Origin: JAICJR01 sp036555755
GTDB lineage: Bacteria; Actinomycetota; Thermoleophilia; Solirubrobacterales; Thermoleophilaceae
Direction: 5' to 3'
Assembly: GCA_036555755.1 (NCBI GenBank)
Contig: DATBKS010000232.1
Location: forward strand, 1 to 17,485
Length of the DNA stretch: 17,485 nucleotides
The notes under the pieces were generated by a model. The model saw nothing but the letters and a program-made list of their open reading frames with translations. It made no database searches and had not been told where the DNA came from. Of the stretch, positions 1 to 4,939 are shown one piece after another (within the stretch, counting starts at the first letter, position 1; each line of letters begins with the position of its first letter). The translations under genes and the position numbers were made by a program.

Positions 1-125
1 AAGGACTTGGGCTTCAGGATCGCCCGGTCTTCGGGATCCCACTTCTGCTGCTGCGCGCGCCCGGCGTTCGGGCGCCGCCAGTCGTACGGGATTCCGAGGA
101 ATCGTCCCTGTCGATCACGAGGCAT
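1..125 (-). CDS. DUF5808 domain protein, 5' part (cut by window edge)
   Basis: The reverse strand starts at an ATG at 125-123 and stays open to the window edge, giving about 41 residues. The start reads MPRDRQGRFLGIPYDWRRPN, followed by a basic, Gln-rich stretch and WDPEDRAILKPKS. The pattern GRFLGIPYDWRRP ... W(D/N)P(E/D)D ... PK is what I know from DUF5808, a short actinobacterial domain of unknown function that usually continues to a Gly-Trp-Gly-Tyr motif, here outside the window. No clear Shine-Dalgarno precedes the ATG. It lies 53 bases downstream of the disulfide oxidoreductase on the same strand and could be co-transcribed with it. The family call rests on recalled pattern, not on a search. 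Confidence 0.7.
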   Translation of the reverse strand, partial: MPRDRQGRFLGIPYDWRRPNAGRAQQQKWDPEDRAILKPKS

Positions 126-178
126 CGACTTATCGTAAGGAGCCAAGCGAAGAGCCAGATAAAACCGCCTGGGTTGCG

Positions 179-1543
179 TCAGGTTGCTAACGACTCGCGG
201 CCGGCGACCTTCGCTCCGAGCTCCATGAGGGCGTCCAGGTACGCCTCCGAGAAGGTCGGGAAGGGCTGGATCGTGTCGAGCAGTGTGTCGAGCGGCAGCT
301 TGGCTCTGATCGCGAGCGTGGCCTGGCCGAGCCACTCGCCGGCCTCCGGGCCGAGCGCGTGGGCGCCGGTGAGGCGCTCGCCGTCCGACACGAGCGTGAG
401 GAAGCCAGGCTGCTCGTCGTACGCGCGCGTGTAGGTGGAGGTGCGCGCGATCGACGCGAGCTGGACTGTCGCGGTGAACCCGCCCTCCGCCTCCCCCACG
501 CTCGCGGCCTGCGGATCGGTGAAGACCACCCGCGGGACCGCGTCGTAGGACGCGCTTGCGGGCCGGCCCAGGATGTTCGATGCGACCACGCGACCCTGGT
601 ACTTGCCCACGTGGGTGAACGGCCAGATGCCGGTGCAGTCGCCAATCGCCCAGACGCCGTCGCCGGCGCTCAGGCGCTTGTCCACCTCGATGCCCTTGTC
701 ACCGGCCTCGATGCCGACGGTGTCGAGCCCGATGCCATCGGTGCGAGGCGCGCGGCCCGTTGCGATCAGGAGCTTGTCGCCGCGCAGTTCGTTGCCGTCC
801 GGGAACTCGAGTGCGTAGCCGTCGCCGTGGCGGCGCGCGGCGCTCGCCTGCTGACCGACGTGAAGCTCGATGCCCTCCGCCTCGAAGGCCTTGCCGAGAC
901 CTTCGCCGAGTGCTTTCGGCTCACTTGGGAGCAGGTGATCCTCGCCCTCGACCAGCGCCACCGACGCTCCGAACCGAGCGACGGCCTGCGCCATCTCGGC
1001 ACCCACCGGCCCGCCCCCCACGACGAGCAGCCGCTCCGGAACCTCCTTGAGCCCCGTCACCTCGCGGTTGGTCCACACGCCGTCGAGCTTGTCGAGACCG
1101 GGGATCGGCGGGAACTGGGCGGCGGAGCCCGTGGCGAGGACGACGTTGTCCGCTTCGTAGGTCGCGCCGTCGACCTCGACCTTGCCCTTGCCGGCAAGGC
1201 GACCCTCGCCGCGGATCAGCTCGATGCCGGAGTCCTCAAGCCACTCCGCCTGACTGGCGTCGTCGTAGTCGTTGACCATGAAGTCGCGCCACGCGAACGC
1301 GGAGCCGACATCGATCGTGCCCGTCACGGCCTCGGCCGCGCCCGGCGCCTGGCGTGCGTGGGCGAGCGCCTCGCCGGCGCGCAGCAGGGTCTTCGATGGC
1401 ATGCACGCCCAGTAGGAGCACTCGCCCGCCACCAGCTCCCGCTCCACGATCGCCACCTTCAGCCCGCCCTCGGCAAGCCTTCCTGCGCAGTGCTCACCGG
1501 CGGTTCCGGCCCCAATGATGATCACGTCGTAGCTGCTGCTCAT
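179..1543 (-). CDS. FAD/NAD(P)-dependent pyridine nucleotide-disulfide oxidoreductase (Lpd/MerA-like)
   Basis: This 454-residue flavoprotein belongs to the class I pyridine nucleotide-disulfide oxidoreductases, the dihydrolipoamide dehydrogenase and mercuric reductase superfamily. An N-terminal FAD Rossmann motif (DVIIIGAGTAGEHCAG, about 6-21) is followed by the redox-active disulfide C42-SYWA-C47-MPSK. An NAD(P) motif VVGGGPVGAEMAQ lies mid-protein, then ATGRAPRTDG, AIGDCTGIW and a dimerisation domain. In typical Lpd the C-terminal catalytic dyad lies in HPT(L/x)xE; here it reads F428-PTFS-E433, so the catalytic His is missing and the Glu is kept. The open frame extends 51 codons further upstream, but I chose the ATG at 1543 because the FAD fold begins there and the extension is Arg/Ser-rich and overlaps the divergent gene. 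The substrate is unknown; it is probably not the lipoamide dehydrogenase of 2-oxoacid complexes, as no E1 or E2 genes are nearby. Confidence 0.9.
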   Translation of the reverse strand: MSSSYDVIIIGAGTAGEHCAGRLAEGGLKVAIVERELVAGECSYWACMPSKTLLRAGEALAHARQAPGAAEAVTGTIDVGSAFAWRDFMVNDYDDASQAEWLEDSGIELIRGEGRLAGKGKVEVDGATYEADNVVLATGSAAQFPPIPGLDKLDGVWTNREVTGLKEVPERLLVVGGGPVGAEMAQAVARFGASVALVEGEDHLLPSEPKALGEGLGKAFEAEGIELHVGQQASAARRHGDGYALEFPDGNELRGDKLLIATGRAPRTDGIGLDTVGIEAGDKGIEVDKRLSAGDGVWAIGDCTGIWPFTHVGKYQGRVVASNILGRPASASYDAVPRVVFTDPQAASVGEAEGGFTATVQLASIARTSTYTRAYDEQPGFLTLVSDGERLTGAHALGPEAGEWLGQATLAIRAKLPLDTLLDTIQPFPTFSEAYLDALMELGAKVAGRESLAT

Positions 1544-1631
1544 CAGGCAATCCGTCTGCCCGGTGGGGGCCGGCTGGAAACCCTGGACCCGGGATTCGGC
1601 GCCGCCGCGCCGCGGGTAACAATCAATCGAG

Positions 1632-2162
1632 ATGGAAGGAGACCGCGAGCGCTTCGAGCGCACCGGCGAGACCGAGCAGGAGCGGCTCAACCGCAATATG
1701 AACGAGCTGCTTCAGGAGCTGCGCGTGTCGCAGACCGGAGTGCAGATCCTGTTCGCGTTCCTGCTTACGCTGCCGTTCACGCAACGCTTCACCGAGGTCA
1801 CGGCGTTCCAGCGCGACGTCTATTTCGCCACGCTGCTGCTCGCGGGCGCGGCGTCGGCGTTCTTCATCGCTCCGGTGTCGGCGCACCGGCTGTTGTTCCG
1901 CCGCCAGCAGAAGCGCTACTTGATCGTCCAGAGCAACTGGATGTCGATCGCCGGCCTGGCCTGCCTCGCCGTCGCCATCGTCGGCGTGATCCTGCTGATC
2001 GCGGACTTCCTGTTCAGCAGCACGCTGGCCGCGATCGTGGGCGGGTTCTTCTTCGTGCTATTCGGGGTGCTCTGGTACGCGCTGCCGCTGTCCTGGCTGT
2101 TGCGAAAGGACGCCGGGGACGCGCCGTCGGCAGAGCCGCCGCGGTCCGCCGATCAGGCCTGA
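1632..2162 (+). CDS. DUF6328 family four-helix membrane protein
   Basis: This is a 176-residue integral membrane protein of unknown function. A charged N-terminus (about 1-25, LNRNMNELLQELRVSQTGVQ) leads into hydrophobic segments at about 36-50, 64-84, 104-127 and 131-157. The tail is hydrophilic and rich in Pro, Ala and Glu. The pattern NELLQELR(V)xQxGVQxLFAFLLTLPF is the hallmark I associate with DUF6328, common in actinobacteria. The ATG at 1632 is chosen because the recognisable family N-terminus begins there; the Shine-Dalgarno is weak. A GGGTAA hexamer at 1614-1619 could be a SigB-type -10, but no matching -35 is visible. The gene is divergent from the disulfide oxidoreductase and is followed by a hairpin terminator at 2173-2193, which suggests a single-gene transcript. 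Confidence 0.8.
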   Translation: MEGDRERFERTGETEQERLNRNMNELLQELRVSQTGVQILFAFLLTLPFTQRFTEVTAFQRDVYFATLLLAGAASAFFIAPVSAHRLLFRRQQKRYLIVQSNWMSIAGLACLAVAIVGVILLIADFLFSSTLAAIVGGFFFVLFGVLWYALPLSWLLRKDAGDAPSAEPPRSADQA

Positions 2163-2172
2163 CCGGCCGCTC

Positions 2173-2193
2173 GGCTCAGCGGAGCCACTTTTT
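2173..2193 (+). terminator. Compact rho-independent terminator after the DUF6328 gene
   Basis: GGCTC (2173-2177), loop AGCG and GAGCC (2182-2186) form a 5-bp hairpin with a 4-base loop. It is followed after two bases by five T residues (2189-2193). It begins ten bases after the stop codon of the DUF6328 gene. The stem is short but fully GC-rich apart from one T-A pair, and the T-tract stands out in this very GC-rich DNA. The T-tract directly abuts the -35 element of the catalase promoter. Confidence 0.6.
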
Positions 2194-2218
2194 GTTTGAC
2201 CATTTCGGGCCGGGGTAG
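2194..2218 (+). promoter_or_regulatory. SigB/SigF-type promoter of the manganese catalase gene
   Basis: GTTTGA (2194-2199), a 13-base spacer and GGGTAG (2213-2218) match the general-stress promoter form GTTT-N12-15-GGGTA known from Bacillus SigB and actinobacterial SigF/SigB. Transcription would start near 2225, leaving a leader of about 29 bases with a strong AGGAGG at 2242-2247, six bases before the catalase ATG. A SigB-family sigma gene lies just downstream of the catalase. Confidence 0.65.
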
Positions 2219-2253
2219 CCGCACGGCACGCAACCCCGAACAGGAGGCTCACG

Positions 2254-3165
2254 ATGATCCTTCGTCTCGATCTCTGGGGCACCCCGCTGCCGCCGCCTTC
2301 GGACCCCGATCCGGACGGCGCCGCAGCCGTCCAGGAGCTGATGGGCGGACGCTTCGGCGAGATGTCCACCTTCCTCAACTACACGTTCCAGTCGTTCAAC
2401 TTCAGGGACAAGGCCTCTGCCCGTCCCTTCTACGACCTGGTCGCCAACATCGCGGCCGAGGAGTTCGGCCACATCGAGCTCGTGGCCGCCACGATCAACA
2501 CGATGCTCACCGGCGCGTCGCCCACGACGAACGGCAGCGGCTCGATCGAGGGCGCGATGTCGGACCTCAAGAGCGTGCGCAACACGCAGCAGTTCATCGC
2601 CGGCGGGCACTCCGCGCTCCCGCAGGACTCGATGGGCCGGCCGTGGACGGGCGACAACGTGTTCGCCTCCGGCGATCTCGTGGAGGACCTGACGCACAAC
2701 TACTTCCTCGAGACCGCCGCCCGCAACAACAAGCTGCGGGTTTACGAGATGGTCGACCATCCCGCGGCCAAGGCGCTCACGGGCTACCTGCTCGTGCGCG
2801 GAGGCGTGCACCAGGTCGCGTACGCGCGGGCGCTGGAGAACCTCACCGGCGCGGACATGTCGAAGCTGTTCCCGTCGCCCCGGATTGCGACGGACAAGAT
2901 CCCCGAGTGCCGGCCGCACATCGAGCGCGGCGACCACAAGCGGATCTACCGCTTCTCACCGAACGACTACAACCAGATCGCCGCGGTCTTCAACGGCAAG
3001 CATCCGGAGACCGGCGACGAGCTCGAGGTGGTCGACGGTCCGCCAGAGGGCGCAGAGCCCGGCGACCTGCCGCCGCAGCCGCAGGCGTTCGTCCCTGACT
3101 ACGAGCCCGAGGAGATCAAGAAGATCGCCGAGAAGCTCAAGGAGAAGGCGGGCATCAGCTCCTGA
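2254..3165 (+). CDS. Manganese (non-haem) catalase
   Basis: This 303-residue protein should disproportionate hydrogen peroxide to water and oxygen at a dinuclear manganese centre in the cytosol. It has the ferritin-like four-helix core of Mn-catalases. By position, the likely metal ligands are E36 (GEMSTFLNYTFQ), E70 and H73 (AAEEFGHIEL), E153 (NYFLETAARN) and H186 (RGGVHQVAY), so the full ligand set seems present. Length is normal for the family. The C-terminus ends in a charged helix (EEIKKIAEKLKEKAG), a tail often seen in actinobacterial members. The start is fixed by AGGAGG at 2242-2247. A SigB-type promoter lies at 2194-2218 and a SigB-family sigma gene follows 136 bases downstream, so stress control is likely. 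Confidence 0.95.
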   Translation: MILRLDLWGTPLPPPSDPDPDGAAAVQELMGGRFGEMSTFLNYTFQSFNFRDKASARPFYDLVANIAAEEFGHIELVAATINTMLTGASPTTNGSGSIEGAMSDLKSVRNTQQFIAGGHSALPQDSMGRPWTGDNVFASGDLVEDLTHNYFLETAARNNKLRVYEMVDHPAAKALTGYLLVRGGVHQVAYARALENLTGADMSKLFPSPRIATDKIPECRPHIERGDHKRIYRFSPNDYNQIAAVFNGKHPETGDELEVVDGPPEGAEPGDLPPQPQAFVPDYEPEEIKKIAEKLKEKAGISS

Positions 3166-3197
3166 ACATAAAGATCCGCAGATCGCCCCGGTGCCAG

Positions 3198-3221
3198 GTT
3201 TGCGCCGGAGCATCGGGGTGA
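3198..3221 (+). promoter_or_regulatory. Possible SigB-type promoter of the sigma factor gene
   Basis: GTTTGC (3198-3203), a 12-base spacer and GGGTGA (3216-3221) resemble the stress-sigma consensus, but the -10 has G in place of the expected A. It lies 80 bases upstream of the sigma gene ATG in a 136-base gap that holds no other clear signal. If real it would let the sigma factor activate its own gene, as SigB-family factors often do. Confidence 0.4.
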
Positions 3222-3301
3222 TACTGCGGGCAGAGACGGGGTCTGGCCATCACCAATGGCCGTCCAACGGATCTTTCGAAGTCCCAACCGGAAGGATCCC
3301 C

Positions 3302-4063
3302 ATGGCCCACGTGCAAGCAGCAACCCGTCGTCGGAGAGACGCCGAGCTGTTTCTCCGCTACCACCGCTACGGCGATCCACGGACGCGGAACGAACTTGTC
3401 GACCGCTTCCTGCCGCTCGCCCGCAAACTTGCCCGTCGCTACGAGCAGACAAGCGAGCCGCTCGATGACCTGGTGCAGGTTGCGAGCCTCGCTCTGCTCA
3501 AGGCAATCGACCGCTACGAGCCCACCCGGGGCGACGCCTTCACGAGCTTCGCGGTGCCAACAATCCTCGGGGAGCTGAAGCGACATTTCCGCGACACGTC
3601 GTGGTCGCTCCATGTCCCGCGCGGGATGCAGGAGCGCGTGCTCGCTGTGAACGACGCCATCGAGCGGCTGTCACGCGAGCTCGGCCACTCCCCCAGCCCC
3701 CAGCAGATCGCGCTCAAGCTGGACATGCCGATCGAGCACGTGCTGCACGCGCTCGAGGCGACCGCCGCCTACAGCACGACGTCGTTCGACACCCCTCGGC
3801 GCACCGGCGACGACGAGAGCGGCACGGTAGCCGATGGACTCGGCGTGATGGACGAGCGCCTCGAGCTGGTCGAGGACAGTGCCTCGATCGCACGGGGCGT
3901 GCGCGCGCTACCCGCGCGCGAGAGGCACATCCTCTACCTGCGATTCGCCGAGAGCCTGACGCAGGCAGAGGTCGCCGAGCGGATGGGGATCTCGCAGATG
4001 CACGTGTCGCGCCTGATCAGGCAGGCGATCGACCGCGTCCGCGTGGTGACGGGCGTCGCCTGA
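3302..4063 (+). CDS. RNA polymerase sigma factor, SigB/SigF/SigG family
   Basis: This 253-residue protein is a sigma-70 group 3 factor of the stress and sporulation type. Region 2 spans about 30-100 (RNELVDRFLPLARKLARRY, DDLVQVASLALLKAIDRYEP, FTSFAVPTILGELKRHFRDT). Region 3 is about 102-155 (VPRGMQER ... RLSRELGHSPSPQQIALKL). Region 4 has a helix-turn-helix at about 202-245 (LPARERHILYLRFAE, SLTQAEVAERMGISQMHVSR). The open frame reaches further upstream, but the ATG at 3302 is preceded by a ribosome-binding AAGGAT and gives the family length. No anti-sigma factor or anti-anti-sigma gene lies next to it, unlike the usual rsb operons. It probably recognises the GTTT/GGGTA promoters around it. 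It could be any of the actinobacterial SigB/F paralogues. Confidence 0.93.
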   Translation: MAHVQAATRRRRDAELFLRYHRYGDPRTRNELVDRFLPLARKLARRYEQTSEPLDDLVQVASLALLKAIDRYEPTRGDAFTSFAVPTILGELKRHFRDTSWSLHVPRGMQERVLAVNDAIERLSRELGHSPSPQQIALKLDMPIEHVLHALEATAAYSTTSFDTPRRTGDDESGTVADGLGVMDERLELVEDSASIARGVRALPARERHILYLRFAESLTQAEVAERMGISQMHVSRLIRQAIDRVRVVTGVA

Positions 4064-4070
4064 GTCTCAG
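4060..4070. repeat. Palindrome holding two opposing stop codons
   Basis: CTGAGTCTCAG is a perfect 11-base palindrome around a central T. It contains the TGA stop of the sigma gene (4061-4063) and, on the other strand, the TGA stop of the 56-residue gene (4069-4067). GGCG and CGCC flank it asymmetrically and could lengthen the stem. No T-tract follows on either strand, so a terminator role is doubtful. Confidence 0.4.
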
Positions 4071-4237
4071 TCGCCGGTGGAGGCTGACTTGGCGGCGAGC
4101 GCGCCGCCCAGCAGCAGGAGCGTGATGGCCCCGCCTGCGCCTAGCCTGCCGCGCTTCCGAGCGATCTTGCGCTTCGCGACGCGCGAGCCGATGCGCCAGA
4201 CCAGCCATCCAAGCAATGTGTATCCCTTGCGGTTCAT
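4067..4237 (-). CDS. Small membrane protein (56 residues), unknown function
   Basis: The minus strand reads from an ATG at 4237 to a TGA at 4069-4067. The N-terminus, MNRKGYTLLGWLVWRIGSRV, is amphipathic with Trp. A very basic stretch follows (AKRKIARKRGRLG, 21-33), then one hydrophobic helix (about 34-49, AITLLLLGGALAAK) and a short polar tail. The charge layout suggests a single-pass protein with a cytoplasmic basic N-terminus. I recall similar short proteins in actinobacteria but cannot name a family. It begins nine bases after the stop of udgX and may be co-transcribed with it or use its own promoter at 4247-4270. It ends three bases from the convergent sigma gene. Frame, membrane profile and fit into the gap support it as a real gene. 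Confidence 0.65.
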   Translation of the reverse strand: MNRKGYTLLGWLVWRIGSRVAKRKIARKRGRLGAGGAITLLLLGGALAAKSASTGD

Positions 4238-4246
4238 TCGTCCCGT

Positions 4247-4270
4247 TTACCCGGTTATGTGCGTCGCAAC
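4247..4270 (-). promoter_or_regulatory. Candidate SigB-type promoter of the 56-residue protein
   Basis: On the minus strand GTTGCG (4270-4265), a 12-base spacer and GGGTAA (4252-4247) are followed nine bases later by the ATG at 4237. The GGGTAA includes the TAA stop of udgX. The spacing from -10 to ATG equals that of the udgX promoter, implying a near-leaderless transcript. The -35 matches only GTT, so this is weaker than the catalase promoter. Confidence 0.35.
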
Positions 4271-4876
4271 CCGGCGGAGATCGGCGACGAAGGCGTCGTA
4301 TGCCTGCGCGCGCTCCGCGTCAGTGCGGGCGCGCAGGATCGAGGACGGGTGAACGGTCGCGGTGACGAGCGGCGCCAGGTCCGACTCGACGAACTCGCCG
4401 CGGCTGCGCGTGACCCGGAACGATGACCCGAGTAGCGCCTTGGCCGCTATCGAGCCGAGACACACGAGCACCTCCGGCTTCACCTGCTCGAGCTCCGCAT
4501 CGAGCCACGGCCTGCACGCGGCGATCTCTTCCATCACCGGCGTCTGGTGGATCCGGCGCTTGCCGCGCATCACGTATTTGAAGTGCTTGACCACGTTGGT
4601 GACGTAGAGGTCGCCGCGCTCGATCCCGGCGTCGTCCAGCGCGCGGTCGAGGAGCCTGCCCGCCGGGCCGACGAACGGCGCCCCCTCGCGGTCCTCGCGG
4701 TCGCCCGGCTGCTCGCCCACCATCATCACCCGCGAGCGCTTGAGGCCTTCGCCGAAAACCGTCTGCGTGGCGCCCTCGTAGAGGTGGCAGCCGCGGCAGT
4801 CCTCGGCGGCCGCCCGGAGCCTCGCGAGCGTGCGACGCTCGGGTAGATAGGCGCCAGCACCGTGCGCGCGGGTCAT
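4247..4876 (-). CDS. udgX: UdgX-type uracil-DNA glycosylase (family 4-like, Fe-S)
   Basis: This 209-residue member of the UDG superfamily acts on uracil in DNA. The four cysteines expected to hold a [4Fe-4S] cluster are C27, C30, C121 and C139. Motif 1 is GEQPGD (54-59) and motif 2 is H176-PSSILR. Between them lies the extra loop GKRRIH (105-110) ending in H110, the signature of UdgX. In Mycobacterium smegmatis UdgX the equivalent His (H109) forms a stable covalent bond with the uracil-site sugar, so the enzyme stays attached to DNA. Ordinary family 4 enzymes have GEAPG and lack KRRIH. The ATG at 4876 is placed by the near-upstream promoter and by the length. The gene diverges from the cox operon, with which it shares a 63-base intergenic region. 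The stop is the TAA at 4249-4247. Confidence 0.93.
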   Translation of the reverse strand: MTRAHGAGAYLPERRTLARLRAAAEDCRGCHLYEGATQTVFGEGLKRSRVMMVGEQPGDREDREGAPFVGPAGRLLDRALDDAGIERGDLYVTNVVKHFKYVMRGKRRIHQTPVMEEIAACRPWLDAELEQVKPEVLVCLGSIAAKALLGSSFRVTRSRGEFVESDLAPLVTATVHPSSILRARTDAERAQAYDAFVADLRRVATHITG

Positions 4877-4885
4877 AGCGTTGAC

Positions 4886-4909
4886 CTACCCGTCGGTGGC
4901 CGGTTGAAC
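4886..4909 (-). promoter_or_regulatory. SigB-type promoter of udgX
   Basis: On the minus strand GTTCAA (4909-4904), a 12-base spacer and GGGTAG (4891-4886) lie nine bases before the udgX ATG. The -10 matches the stress-sigma consensus well and the -35 matches in GTT and the final AA. The start point predicted from the -10 is about three bases from the ATG, so the mRNA would be nearly leaderless, a common situation in actinobacteria. Confidence 0.5.
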
Positions 4910-4927
4910 CCCGACCATCCGGGGTAA
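4903..4927 (+). promoter_or_regulatory. SigB-type promoter of the cox-qcr operon
   Basis: GTTGAA (4903-4908), a 13-base spacer and GGGTAA (4922-4927) lie 12 bases upstream of the coxB TTG start. The -35 hexamer overlaps that of the divergent udgX promoter within the palindrome GGTTGAACC (4902-4910). If used, the mRNA leader would be only about five bases. Other promoters for this operon could be missed by eye. Confidence 0.45.
4908..4925. repeat. Inverted repeat inside the cox promoter
   Basis: ACCCCG (4908-4913) and CGGGGT (4920-4925) are perfect 6-base inverted arms around ACCATC. The repeat fills the spacer of the predicted cox promoter and overlaps its -10. It could be an operator for a repressor or simply fall there by chance in GC-rich DNA. 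Confidence 0.35.
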
Positions 4928-4939
4928 GCCAGCCGCGAA

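Noticed and set aside
126..178. Hairpin between the oxidoreductase and the DUF5808 gene (CCAG ... CTGG)
   Set aside because: The stem has only 4 bp around a 10-base loop and lacks a T-tract in the direction of transcription.
1556..1581. Possible stress promoter of the disulfide oxidoreductase (GTTTCC-N14-GGGCAG on the minus strand)
   Set aside because: The -10 has C where the consensus T is important and the spacer differs from the 12-13 bases of the other sites; too weak to list.
1614..1619. GGGTAA before the DUF6328 gene
   Set aside because: The hexamer fits a stress -10, but no GTT-type -35 lies 12-15 bases upstream.
359..2218. 619-codon open frame on the plus strand over the disulfide oxidoreductase and DUF6328 genes
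   Set aside because: It is a shadow in GC-rich DNA, rich in Arg, Ala and Asp with no family motif, and it covers two recognisable genes in other frames.
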